Of a stretch of DNA of 64,000 nt, positions 35,193 through 46,349 are shown piece after piece (position 1 is the stretch's first letter; each line of letters begins with the position of its first letter). Origin of the DNA: Notamacropus eugenii (Eukaryota > Chordata > Mammalia > Diprotodontia > Macropodidae); the NCBI RefSeq assembly GCF_028372415.1, contig NC_092872.1, positions 548,697,205-548,761,204 of the forward strand, written 5' to 3'. The translations under genes were made by a program, and so were the position numbers. The notes under the pieces were generated by a model. It was not told the DNA's origin. It saw only the letters and a list, made by a program, of their open reading frames with translations, and searched no databases.

Positions 35193-35560
35193 TTGTTGTT
35201 GATCATACTTCATTTTTGAAGAAGACCAATGATATCATGGAGTGATGTCTCATTTTGTGCTGAATTGGATTTAAGTGAGAAAGAGTTGCACAAAGTCCTC
35301 AGCCTCCCTCTCTCTTCCAGAGTCACTGAAGTCCAATGGCAAGACAAAAGAGACTGGCACTGGTCCAGGATACAGTGGATGACCTTGGCATCTTCGATGT
35401 CTGACCAAACTCTAAGTGCTCCACAGCACCTGCTTTAGCTGCCCTTGTGTCCATTGGAATGACTTGTTCCCCTCTGCTCATTGTACAAGGGGAAATCTTC
35501 ACATGCTTAAGGGAGACATTCCCCTCACTCAGTGATGGATTTGAAGCTTGTCAGTTATCC
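35193..35560 (-). mobile_element. RTE LINE 3'UTR fragment, antisense
   Basis: On the - strand it ends in the RTE 3' terminus (+ strand 'tttttgaagaagaccaatga'). Upstream, its reverse complement aligns with the + strand fragment at 54240-54420 ('tagctgaagcaggcactg', 'cttggtcagacatccc'). No coding part. Confidence 0.7.
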
Positions 35561-35944
35561 TCAATCTGATTTAGCCTATCTGCTGAGATAGTTTTACCAG
35601 CATATGGCCATTGTACATCTTACAGTTTCTTGAGTTGGATTGGGAGGCTAGTGAAGGAGAAAGAAGGAAGAGCTTAACACTGGACACAAAGGGCTTTAAT
35701 GCAGTTTTAAAAACGATTAAGTCAAGCAGCATGATATTTATTTCCCAACATCTGTTAAGCATCTCTGATGTCTGAGGTCCTACGCACATATTGGAAGAGA
35801 TGTGCAGATCAAGACATTATTTCTACCTTCACAGAACTTATTTTTGAATATGCCTCTCTGAAATCTCCTTGGAAGGTAACAATGATTCCCAACCACTACT
35901 CAGGTTCTTAGGATTTAGGACTAGAGGAGATCTTAGAGGTCTAG

Positions 35945-36130
35945 TCCAGGAGTTCTCTGTGTTTTTTTGTGCCATGGACCCTCTTTTGTAGTCTGGTGAA
36001 GGCTATGGACCCCTTCTTAGGATAATGTTTTTGAATGCATGAAATAAAATTCATAGACTTACAAAGCAAACCAATTAAAATTTTTCCCCATCCAAGTTCA
36101 TGGATACCCTGAAATTTTTGCCAATTAACA
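35945..36130 (+). mobile_element. hAT-like non-autonomous element, family A copy 1
   Basis: Starts 'caggagttctctgtg', like a hAT terminal repeat, followed by 'ccatggaccctcttttgtag' and 'aggataatgtttttgaatgc'. Internal similarity to 62130-62370 shows the two belong to one family. The right end is not clear. Confidence 0.45.
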
Positions 36131-36717
36131 AGCTCCTCATTTTACAGATGTAGGAAGACTCAGGTTTTCTGCTGACCCAATGAGAAAGGCAAAGCTTGCT
36201 CCTTAGTTTAACTTTGGTTTTGGCTGGAATCCATTTGTATACTAATCTGAAGAGGATCTCAGGAGTATCTAGAGTCTTTAACCCCAAGGAAGATAGTTAT
36301 GTGTAATAGAAGTCTTTGATCTCCACTCAAACAGGTAGAAAAACCTAAGCTTAGACAGGAGATAAGTCAGATAATGCCTGACTTTTATTTGGTGGGGACA
36401 TCATGGCCAAGAGGACATATAATCAGCAAAATATCTCTGCCTACAGGACAGTTCCCATAGTACCAGCCCAGTGTAGACTATTGAATTAGCCACCACAGAG
36501 GGACCAGTGGGGATCATCAGAGTTAGGACCAGTGAGAGCAGCTTGATGACATCAGCTATGGAGACTTGAAAGATCCCTTCACAGGTATTCCCATTCACTT
36601 GATCTTTCTGTGTGCTCACTCTCCTTATTAATGATGTGGATATGGTGGGCAAATATACTCTAGATTTATGAGGGAAAATACTATTTTGCACACTTTCTTA
36701 TTATATTATTTCTTTAA

Positions 36718-36998
36718 CTTAATTAATCAATTGATAAACATTGATTAAGTGCCAGGCACTATGTTAAAAGCTCTCATTTTGCTTTTGTTCCAATTGTTTC
36801 CAAATCATCATGACCCCATTTGAGGTTTTCTTGGCAAAGATCCTAGGGTGGTTTATCATTTCCTTCTCAGAAGACGCAAACAGGGTTGTGACTTGTCCAA
36901 GGACACAAGGCTAGTAAGTGTCTGAGGGCAGATTTCAATTCAAGTCTTCCTTGACTCTAGGACCAGTGTTCTATCCACTGTGCCACCTAGCTACCCAG
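36718..36998 (-). repeat. L2 3' end joined by a CORE-SINE, antisense
   Basis: The L2 terminus at 36718-36770 ('gattaagtgccaggcactat') is followed by an antisense SINE 36775-36998 ('tgaccccatttgaggttttc' to 'ccactgtgccacctagct'). Confidence 0.7.
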
Positions 36999-37099
36999 AG
37001 CTGTCTTTGCTTTGAACTGTGTCCTTTGGCTGAATAGAGAAAAACACTATCAATAATACCTTGAATTCAGAGTTGATATTTTGAGGACCTCACATGAGA

Positions 37100-37480
37100 G
37101 AGAGGAGTATCAAGCAGAATGGCATAATAGCATAGCTAGAGCACTGGACTTGGAAGAGTCAAGAAGACTTCAAATCCCTCTCAGATTCCTAGTATCTGTG
37201 ACCCTGTTCAAGTCACTTAGCCTCAGTTTCCTCATCTGTAAAATAGGGATAATAACCATATCTATCTTTATAGTGTTGCAGTAAGGATCAGTTGAGAATA
37301 TGTAAAGTACTTTGAAAACCCTGCAGCACTGTAAAAAATGTTGGCTATTACTAACTATTACACAGAAGAGAATATCAAGGCCAAATCAGGGGAAATGACT
37401 TACCCAAGATCACAGGGGTAGTAAATTAAGGGCTAGATTCAAACCAGTTTCCTCTGACTCAAAAGCAATTGTTCTTGTCA
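37100..37480. repeat. MIR copies
   Basis: Sense MIR about 37110-37350 ('tcacttagcctcagtttcct'), followed by an antisense MIR piece about 37360-37470. Confidence 0.6.
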
Positions 37481-37659
37481 GATGTTCAGTCTTTCATTAT
37501 ATGAAGATTTATTATCAGGTTTGTGTCTCAGATATGTGCTGGCTGGGCAATTCTTCAAGTCCCTTAACTTCTCCATCTCTCCAGGAAACTCTCTTACACC
37601 CATAAATTGCAAAACAGTGACTGATCTGCAGACATCAGCTTCCTTGCTGTCCTACAAAT

Positions 37660-37958
37660 GGAACCATCTCTCCATCTCTCAGCTAGGGCTTTTTCTCTGG
37701 TTGTCCCTTATGCCTGGAATGCCCTCCCTCCTTAGCTCCACTTAATGGCTTCCTTTTAAGTACCAACTGAAATTCCACCTTCTACAAGAAGTCTGTCCAA
37801 CCCCTCTTAATTTCACTGCTTTCCCTTAGTTAACTATTTTCTATTTATGCAGCATACAGAGGGCAGGGACTATCTTTTCCCTCTTTTTATATCCCAGTGC
37901 TTAGCACAATGCCTAATAAATACCAGGTACTTAATAAATGTTTACATTGACTGATCAG
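37660..37958 (+). repeat. L2 3' end
   Basis: 'cttatgcctggaatgccctc', 'gagggcagggactatctttt' and 'caggtacttaataaatg'. Confidence 0.75.
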
Positions 37959-37984
37959 AGTGAATTTCCCCACTGGGACTTCTC

Positions 37985-38700
37985 TCACTGGTCTGGAGGA
38001 CCAAAAGCAAAATTCTAGGCAAAACACTCCCTACCTTCAAGGTGTGTACATTCAATTGAAGGGGGCTGGGGTACTCCTTGTACAAAGACAGCAAAGATAA
38101 AATAAATACAAAGTACGTACAAAATAACTTGGAGAATGGGATGAAGTCAATAGTAACTAGAAGGGGCCGAGAGGGTCCCTTCAGTGGTGTCTGACTCTGT
38201 CTGACGCCGTTTGGGATTTTCTTGGCAAAAGATACTGAAGTGGTTTGCCATTTCCTTCTCCAACTCCTTTTACAACTGGGACAAACAGGGTTAAGTGACT
38301 TGCCCAGGGTCACACATCTCGTAAGTGTCTAAGACTGGGTTTGAACTCAAGTCTTCCTGAATCCTGGGCTTACACTCTATCTAACTGCTCCTAGGTCTTC
38401 AATAGGAGGTAATATCTGAGCTGAGTTTGGAGGAAACTGGGGATTCTGAAAGGCCAGTGGAGGTGAGGACAGAAAGTATTCCCAGCAAGGTTCCTTCTCT
38501 CTTTCATAATTATGACCTGTATGATTTTGTATAAGTTTTTTCTTCTCCTCTGGGTCTGCTTTCAAGAAAAAGGCAGCACTTGAGGTAGGCCTTGAAGGCT
38601 GAGAAAGGTTTCAACCCACAGATATGAAGGAAGGGTTTCTCAGTCAAGAGGAGCAGCTTGGACCAATGGCCAGAGGGAAGAGAGGGCAGGACTAGAGGGT
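37985..38700 (-). repeat. L2 fragment interrupted by a CORE-SINE, antisense
   Basis: L2-type sequence at 37985-38165 and 38400-38700 ('aggcagcacttgaggtaggc') flanks an antisense SINE at 38168-38396 ('gccgtttgggattttcttgg' to 'ctatctaactgctcc'). Confidence 0.7.
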
Positions 38701-39069
38701 AAGTCAGTGTCCAGATACTGTTCAAAAATTCAGAAGCCCTTGCTAACTGTAAGGCAGGGTGTCTCTAGAACAAACACTTAACCACATCCTGAGCTGGGGA
38801 GATGGGAATTAATTGAAGGGTTTCGTTAAACATTTACCAAAACGTCAGGGAGTCAGGTTGAGTAATACATATTTCCTGGCACTCAGTTCCTGACTTAAGA
38901 ATTCATCTTTTCTGGGAACCAACCTGAATATCCTATAGAATGTTGTGATAGAAAGTCCAACACCCGTAGAGTTAATTTTCTCTCTTTGCTGAGGAGGTTG
39001 TTGATTATTTTTTTACTTTGGTTTTAATGTATGTATTCTCTTTTTTCATTCCAAATATTTCTTCTGTGG

Positions 39070-39365
39070 ATTTGGACAGTCATTTCCTTCTGGGTCTCAG
39101 TTTCCTCATCTGTAGAATGGGAGAATAAAATTGGAAAAGCAGCATGGCATCATGAAAAGAACACTGGATTTGGAATCATGGGACCTAAGCTCTGACTACC
39201 ATTTCTGTTACTTATTACCTGTGTGACTTGAGGCATATCCCTTCCTTCCTTTGCGTCTCAGTTCCTTTCTTGAAAAAGCAAAACTGTAGGCCTAGATAAT
39301 GTCTGAGATCCCTCCTTTGCAGCTCGAAATCTCATGATACTCTTACTGGGTTGTGGTTAAGTTTC
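39070..39365 (+). repeat. MIR copies, sense
   Basis: Two adjacent MIR pieces, about 39070-39135 and 39140-39360 ('gaaaagaacactggatttgg', 'tgtgacttgaggcatatcc'). Confidence 0.6.
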
Positions 39366-39700
39366 AAATGAATCAATACATGCAATGTTTTTTATTGTAC
39401 AATATCGGCTCCCCTTGTAATAATATTAGTAGTATTATGATTTAAGCTCCATCACCATTATTAGTCTATGCTTCCCTAGATTTGAGGCTTATTGGTTTAA
39501 GGAATTTTTATCGATGGGACTGATCCTTGAAATCTTACTTCTCCTCTAAAAACTCTTACTCTGAACTTTACCTCCTTTCTCCTCCCAAATCTTACCTTCT
39601 TCCATTTTTCTCCCACGATTTGGCACCAACTCACTGTCCTATTTTCCTCAGCCAGTCAAAGAGTCCCTATTTCTTTGTTTTGTGTTGATTTGTTTGTTTT

Positions 39701-39992
39701 GAGACTAGGTATCTCTATCTCATCCACGTTGGATGTTTATCATGGTATAAGCACTAACCCCACAGCTGATCAGCAAAGAAGCTTTGACCTGCTCTGTTTC
39801 TGACCTCAGTCAGGTTCGTCCTTAATTAGGGAGCCCTCTCCCACTCACCATATTGGTTCTTAACTTAGTGCAGATGTCCACTCAGCTATGGCCTTACTGT
39901 TCAGCTTAGAACTCCTGAATTCAAGGAATCAACCAGTCTCAGCTTCAGCCTCCCAGTAACAGTGACTACAGGGACCAGTTCCCATTTCCATT
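39701..39992 (-). pseudogene. 7SL (SRP) RNA retropseudogene, near full length
   Basis: The reverse complement follows 7SL RNA from about nt 1-20 to its 3' end. Seen in order: 'ccctgtagtcac' (7SL CCTGTAGTCCC), 'gggaggctgaagctgag', 'caggagttctaagctg', 'gcactaagtt', 'caatatggtga', 'agaaacagagcaggtcaaa', 'gctgatcag', and a 3' end like GAGACCCCGTCTC. An A-rich tail (+ strand T-rich 39671-39700) follows, as for an L1-mobilised copy. Divergence is obvious throughout (my estimate is over 20%), so it is a pseudogene rather than a working SRP RNA gene. No Alu-like dimer or deletion is present. Confidence 0.85.
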
Positions 39993-40069
39993 GGAAAGGT
40001 CTTTGAATCACCCCATTCTATCCTTCCACCATGGATACAGAGAAGGTCTGTAGCCAAGGAGCAGTATGA

Positions 40070-40275
40070 CCCCAGCATTCTCTAGGATTTCTTTCAATCC
40101 TAGGATTTAGAGAAGCACAGTATGTCAAAGGGACCATGGAACCCAGAATTTAGGGATGAAAAGGATCTTTAAAATAATCTAGTTTTGGAGGAGGAGCCAA
40201 GGTGGCAGAATAGAAGGATGGACCTGTAGAAACTTCCCCCATAACCCATAAAATACCTGTAAAAAATGACTGACC
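40070..40275 (+). repeat. Direct repeat, left copy (flank plus L1 5' end)
   Basis: About 205 bp that recurs at 40886-41090, 814-816 bp downstream. It includes 'ggaccatggaacccagaatt' and, from about 40196, the L1-type start 'gaggagccaaggtggcag' through 'ccataaaatacctgtaaaaa'. After 'aatgact' the copies diverge. Confidence 0.8.
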
Positions 40276-40512
40276 CCAGACCTAGCAAACTACATAAGCC
40301 AGATGGATATTGTACATGAGGCCCTTTGCTGGCCAGCAGCCAACCTGTAAACAACATCTGCCTAGAAAGTAAACATGAAAAAAAATGGGAGAGAAAACCA
40401 CATGTTATCTAAGTGAAGCAAGCACCTCTTTAGAAGAGGTAGTATGCTATGCTGAAAAGACCTCTGGACAAACAGTCCAGGCCTAGGTTCTAGTTCATGT
40501 CCTATCCCCTAC

Positions 40513-40770
40513 ACTTTACATTTTTGTTCATTGTTTCAGTCGTGTCTGACTCTTCATGACCCCATTTGGGGTTTTCTTGGCAAAGATACTGGAGTGTTTT
40601 GCCATTTCCTTCTCCAGTTCATTTTATGGATGATGAAACTGTGGCAAATAGAGCTACGTGACTTGCCCAGGATCACATGGCTAGTAAGTATCTGAGGCCT
40701 GATTTGAATTTAGGTCTTCTTGACTCTGGGACCTGGAACTCTATCCACTGTACCGCCTAGCTGCCCCCAC
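40513..40770 (-). repeat. CORE-SINE, antisense, full length
   Basis: From the tail 'ttgtttcagtcgtgtctgac' to the head 'ccactgtaccgcctagctgc' on the + strand. Inserted between the two direct repeats; MIR-like sequence flanks it. Confidence 0.8.
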
Positions 40771-40885
40771 TATGTACAAAGTACATGTTTATAAATGCTT
40801 GTCCCTTCCTCTACTGTATGACATTGAATAAACCTCAGTTTCTCCAGACCCCCACTTCCTTCACTTGGAAATGATGGGGTTGTAC

Positions 40886-41090
40886 TGGGCATTCTCTAAG
40901 ATCTCTTGCAGTTCTAGGATTTAGAGATGCGCAGTATGTCAAGGGGACCATGGAACCCAGAATTTTAGGGCTGAAAAGGATATTTAAAATCATCTAGTTT
41001 TGGGGGAAGAGCCAAGATGGCAGAATAGAAGGATGGACCTGTAGAAACTCCCCCCCATAACCCATAAAATACCTGTAAAAAATGACTCTA
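40886..41090 (+). repeat. Direct repeat, right copy
   Basis: Second copy of the 205-bp unit. Its L1-type start at about 41001 is continuous with the half-L1 element. Confidence 0.8.
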
Positions 41091-42294
41091 AACAAATTCT
41101 AGAGCAGCAGAAGCCACAAAATGACAGAGTGAAAGAGATTTTCAGCCCAAGGCAGCCTGGAAGGAAGACAGAAAAGTCAAGGCTTCAGTATCCAAAATCT
41201 CCAAAATAAATATGTAATGGTATCAAGCCATGGAAGAGCTCAAAAAGGATTTTGAAAATCAAGTGAGAGAGGTGGAGGAAAAACTGGGAAGAGAAATGAA
41301 AGAGATGAAAGAAAATCATGAAAAGCAAGTCAACAGCTTGCTAAAGGAGACCCAAAAAGTTGCTGAAGAAAGTAACACCTTTAAAAATAGGCTAACTCAA
41401 TTGGCAAAAGAGGTCCAAAAAGCCAATGAGGAGAAGAATGCTTTAAAAAGCAGAATTAGCCAAATGGAAAAGGAGGTTCAAAAGCTCACTGAAGAAAATA
41501 GTTCATTAAAAACTAGAATGGAGCTAATTAGATGGAAGCTAATGACTTTATGAGAAACCAAGAAATTACAAAACCAAACCAAAAGAATGAAAAAATAGAA
41601 GACAATGTGAAATATCTCATGGGAAAAACAACTGACCTGGAAAATAGATCCAGGAGAGACAATTTAAAAATTATGGGATGACCTGAAAGCCATAATCAAA
41701 AACAAAGCCTAGACATCATCTTTCATGAATTTTCAAGGAAAACTGCCTTGATATTCTAGAACCAGAGGGTAAAATAAATATTGAAAGAATCCACCAATAA
41801 TCTCCTGAAAGAGATCTGAAGAGAGAAACTCCCAGGAATATTGTGGCCAAATTTCAGAGTTCTCAGGTCAAGGGGAAAATATTGCAAGCAGCTAGAAAGA
41901 AATAATTTGAGTATTGTGGAAACACAATCAGGATAACACAAGATCTAGCAGCTTCTACATTAAGGGACTAAAGGACTTGGAATATGATATTCCAGAAGTC
42001 AAAGGAACTAGGATTGAAACTAAGAATCACCTACACAGCAAAACTGAGTATAATATTTCAGGGGAAAAAATGGCTATTCAATGAAATAGAGGACTTTCAA
42101 GCATTCTTGATGAAAAGACCACAGTTGAATAAAAAATTTGGCTTTCAAAAACAAGAATCAAGAGAAGCATGTAAAGGTAAATAGGAAAGAGAAATTATAA
42201 GAGACTTACTAAAGTTGAACTGTTTACACTCCTGCGTGGAAAGATAATATTTGTAACTCTTGAAATTTTTCTCAGTATTTGGATAGTTGGAGGA

Positions 42295-42345
<51 letters not shown>

Positions 42346-43214
42346 ACACACACATAGACAGAGAGCACAAGGTGAGTTGAATAGGAAGGGATGATATCTA
42401 AAAAAATAAAATTAAGGGGTGAGAGAGGAATATATTGGGAGGAGAAAGGGAGAAATGGAATGGGACAAATTATCTCTCATGAAAGAGGCAAGAAAAAGCT
42501 TTTTCAATGGAGGAGAAAAGGGGGAAGATGAGAGGGAAAAAGTGACATTCTCATCACATTTGTCTTAAGGAGGGAATAACATGCATACTCAATTTGGTAT
42601 GAAAATCTATTTTACACTACAGGAAAGTAAGGGAGAAGGGATAAGTGGAGTGGAAGGGGATGATAGAAGGGAGGGCAAATGGAATGAGGGAGTAATTAGA
42701 AGTAAATACTTTTGGAGATGGACAAGGTCAAAAGAGAGAATAGAATAAATGGGGAGCGGGATAGGATGGAGGGAAATATTGTAGTCTTTCAAAACATGGC
42801 TATTATGGAAGTCGTTTGCAAAACTACACATATATAGCCTATATTGAATTGCTTGCCTTCTCAGTGGGGATGGGTGGAGAGGGAGGAAGGGAGAGAAGTT
42901 GGAACTCAAAAGTCTTAGGAATGAATGTTGAGAATTGTTTTTGCATGCAACTGGGAAATAAGAAATACAGGTAATGGGATATAAAAATCTATCTTGCACT
43001 ACAAGAAAAGAGAGAAGATGGGGATAACGGAAGAGAGGAGTGTGAAAGAAGGGAGGGCAGATTGGGGGAAGGGGTAATTAGATTGCATGTCATTTTGGGG
43101 TGGGGGAGGAGAGAGATGGGGAGAAAATTCGGAATTCAAAATTTTGTGGAAATGAATGTTGAAAACTAAAAATAAATAAACATTGAAGTAAAGTAAAAAG
43201 CAAAAAAAAAAAAA
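41001..43214 (+). mobile_element. Half-L1 (HAL1-type) element, ORF1 only
   Basis: Starts with an L1 5' end ('gaagagccaagatggcagaa'). From 41230 an ORF1-like coiled coil of about 95 residues is readable (MEELKKDFENQVREVEEKL then heptads rich in E/K/N), continuing in broken frames through the ORF1 domain to about 41930. A segment encoding 'KELGLKLRITYTAKLS' and 'FNEIEDFQAFLMKRPQLN' follows (41984-42184), then about 1 kb of G/A-rich 3'UTR with a (CA)n at 42299-42355. It ends in a poly(A) at 43199-43214. No endonuclease or reverse transcriptase sequence is present, which is the HAL1 layout. Short imperfect target duplications 'atctagttt' / 'atctggttt' flank it. ORF1 is interrupted, so the copy is dead. 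Confidence 0.75.
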
Positions 43215-43509
43215 AATCTGGTTTCAATCCCTTTGCTTTAGAGAGGACAAAATAGTAGCCCAGAAAAATTACCTGCCCAAGGACATAGAGCTGGTTAGTG
43301 ACATTGCCATCACTAATTACCAGTTTCTGGCATTTTTCTCTACTCCTTATGGGAAGAACCATGAACCTAGTTCCTAGGCAACTGTCACATAGTAGGTTTA
43401 CTTTCTCATTTTCTTGAAGTCTGTAGGAGTTTTAAAAGAGATTTGCATGAAGTTTGCACCTGTGCTCAAGCCTCCAAGTGCTAGGGCCCCTGGATGTTCT
43501 TGTCTCTCA

Positions 43510-43635
43510 GGATCCAGGAATGAAGTATTTATTAAGAATTTGCTATGTACAAAACACTTGGGATAAAAATTAAAAGAAGGACAGTCCCCACTCTGAAGGA
43601 GTTCTCATTCTAAGGGAGAAGACAACACATATGGA
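43510..43635 (-). repeat. L2 3' end, antisense
   Basis: 'gtatttattaagaatttgct' and 'aaggagttctcattctaagg' match the antisense L2 terminus. Confidence 0.6.
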
Positions 43636-44225
43636 AGTCTTTAGCTGCAAGGCCCACGGAAAGGTCCCATGGGTCTTAAAGCACAGTAGCAAAGCAGAAA
43701 GTAATATCTCTTCTTTCATGTTATTTCCACCAAAAAAATCATCTGAAAATACCAAGGGCAGTGGTGGCAAGTCCTTCCTTTTCTGGGTCTTTAGCACCTA
43801 CAGGAGCACTTGCCAGGCCACATCTCCATAGGGGTTGATTCCCAAGATAATGACTGTAGGAACTGGGCTAGAAGCATTCTCATTCCCAAGGCTCTTGGGT
43901 TCAGGGACCTCCAGGGCTGTCTCCATCAGAGTCTGAGGAGACATAGTGGTCCAAAGTGGTAGTGGTGGTATCTGTCTCTCAGAGTGCCTTGCTGCTTCAG
44001 CTAGGCTGTCCTGATCCTGGCTACACTATAAAGTCCTAGGTAAATGTTGTCAAATGGAAGGTGTTCCCTATACCCAACATCTAAAACAAAATCAAATTAA
44101 CGGCAAAATTGTATGACAGTCAAATTCACAAAGACAGGATTGTGTATTTTGTCAATTAGGGAAACTAATAATATTTAGAGGATGGTGAAACAACAATTGT
44201 TATTCAACACATTTAAATAATGATA
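43635..44225. other. Intergenic sequence, unassigned
   Basis: Nothing recognised; no coding signal beyond short chance frames. Confidence 0.4.
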
Positions 44226-44229
44226 CAGA

Positions 44230-44965
44230 TATTGAGACTTTGTGGTACAGTAGAAAGAGCACTGTATATAGAATCAGATGTCCTAGATTCAAATGCTGAC
44301 GCTTCCATTTACTGCCTTGTGTAAATTATTTTGCTTCTCTAGACATCAGTTTCCTCATCCAGAAAACAAGGACACTGAACTAGATAACTTCAAAAATTCC
44401 TTTCAATTCTAAATCCCACAAAAATTGACAAAGATACTGGAGTGGTTTGACGGTTTCTTCTCCTACTCAGTTTACAGATGAGAGGTTAAGTGACAGCCCA
44501 CAAAGCTAGTAAAAGTGTCTGAGACCAGATCTGAATGCACAAAGATGTCTCCCTTAACTGCAGGTTCAACACACACTCTATCCACTGCACCAGCTAGCTG
44601 CCCTTCCTGATGTGTAGTGTTTGCCAGTTTCTTAGGTTTGTAAATGCTCACACTGAAAATTTAACAATCAGCTCTCAAGAACAGTCACCAACTGACTTCA
44701 GTATGCCTCTGATTGTATATCACATCAGGGAAACCATGATTACTTTAAGTATTCTTATTAACAATGCTATTGCTTTGGAGGAGATATGGTATACTTGAGG
44801 ACAAGTGAAGAGCCAATTAAATGACCACTTGATCTATGTGAAAAGAGTTAGTTTGGGAGTCAGAAGATTTGGGTTCAAATCCTAGCTCTGCCATTCACTA
44901 CCTGTTTGACTTGAGGAAAGTCACTTTACTCTTTAAAGACCTTACTTCCTTTATGTATATGTGGA
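44230..44965. repeat. MIR and SINE copies
   Basis: Sense MIR 44240-44400, antisense CORE-SINE 44405-44605 ('caaagatactggagtggttt' to 'ccactgcaccagctagctg'), sense MIR 44830-44960. Confidence 0.65.
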
Positions 44966-45739
44966 ACCCTCCCTGGGCTATTAATCCAAATTGCATTCTC
45001 GTTGAATGGTTCAGTCCCCTGGAGGGAGGCACTTTGGGTTCTGGGGTAGCCTGAGGTCAATGATCCTATTATTACAGTTATTTCAGTTCTGAAGTCCCCA
45101 CTAACGTTTCTTGCTAACAACCAGCAAGTAGACAAAGTTCTTAGCAAAATGGTGTAGCATAAATAGCTATAAAACATTCCCTTCATCATACACACAGGGT
45201 AAGTGGGAAAAGTGTGTTCAAACTACAGTGTGCAATAGTAGTTACACTCAGGTTCAGAGAGGAGGCAAATACACAAGGTTGTGGCTATTGTACTTAAGAA
45301 AGGCTAGACATCCTTTCTCTCCCTGTGGAATGCTCACCAAGTTTTTTCCCCGAATGAATCATCTCTGCCAGGCAGGTTGCCCACCTGTGCTTCCAGTGTC
45401 TTCTAATACATAGAAAGATTCTTGATGCCAGAACTGGCTTTCTTTCAAGTTTATAGCCAGCTCAACTCTGCTGCCTGAGGTCCTGATCCGCAAAGCTTCA
45501 TCAGGCCTCAAGAGACTAAAGCTGTTATGATCTTGAGTTCTTATCCATGAATATATTTCTGTTCTCTCAGTTATTCCTCAAACTCTCTGGAAATAACTCT
45601 CCAACTGCTGTTTAGGGCATCTCCTTCAAAGGCTTCTCTATGTGCTATAGTGGCTGGGTTGGGGAGCAGCACACTTTTAAAAGAAAAGGAAATATTCCCT
45701 GATTGTATTTTCTCTGAAAAATATTACAATTTCTACATT

Positions 45740-45900
45740 GGCTGGGAGGGTCTCTAGGATTTAGAACTGAAAAGGAGCTTATTTTATAGTTTATCACTGG
45801 GGAAACTGAAGCCCAGGAAAAGACAGTGTCTTCTCCAAAGTCCCACAACTAGTAAGTAACAAAGTTGAAATTTAAACTCGTATTCTCTGGTTCTAAGTCC
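45740..45900 (-). repeat. MIR, antisense
   Basis: 'ggggaaactgaagcccagga' and 'ccacaactagtaagtaac'. Confidence 0.6.
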
Positions 45901-46034
45901 ATGGGCTGATCAGTTGACTAGGGCCTGAAATTCTGTTTGATCGTCCCAAATTATGACAGAAGGAATCAAAGGGTGTGGGTCAGAAAGAAAAAGAGAGTTA
46001 AGTCCCCTGCAGCACTTAGCACATGACTTGAACT

Positions 46035-46345
46035 TAGTAGATGGGTTAGTAGACTGGGCCTGGAGTCAAGAAGACCTGAGTTCAAATCCAGCCTAAGTCA
46101 TTTATTACCTGTGTGAGGCTGATGACTTTGCACAGTCCTGCCTCACTTAAATCCAATTCATTTACACTTCACGGCATCACCTTCCTGATGTCGCAGTCCT
46201 CTTCAAGAACAAAAGACAACAACAATGACCTTGGGGAAGTCACTTTATCTCTGTCTGCCTCAGCTTCCTCAACTGTAAAAGGAGGATCAAAATACTGCCT
46301 ACTCCATGGGGAACAAATATTAGCCAAGAGCTTGACATAGTGTCT
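46035..46345 (+). repeat. SINE/MIR interrupted by a short RTE 3' end
   Basis: Sense CORE-SINE head and CORE (46035-46115, ending 'ttattacctgtgtga') resumes as 'tgaccttggggaagtcactt' at 46226. Between lies about 107 bp of RTE LINE 3' terminus ('cctcacttaaatccaattc' ... 'cctcttcaagaac' ... 'gacaacaacaa'). Confidence 0.7.
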
Positions 46346-46349
46346 GGCA

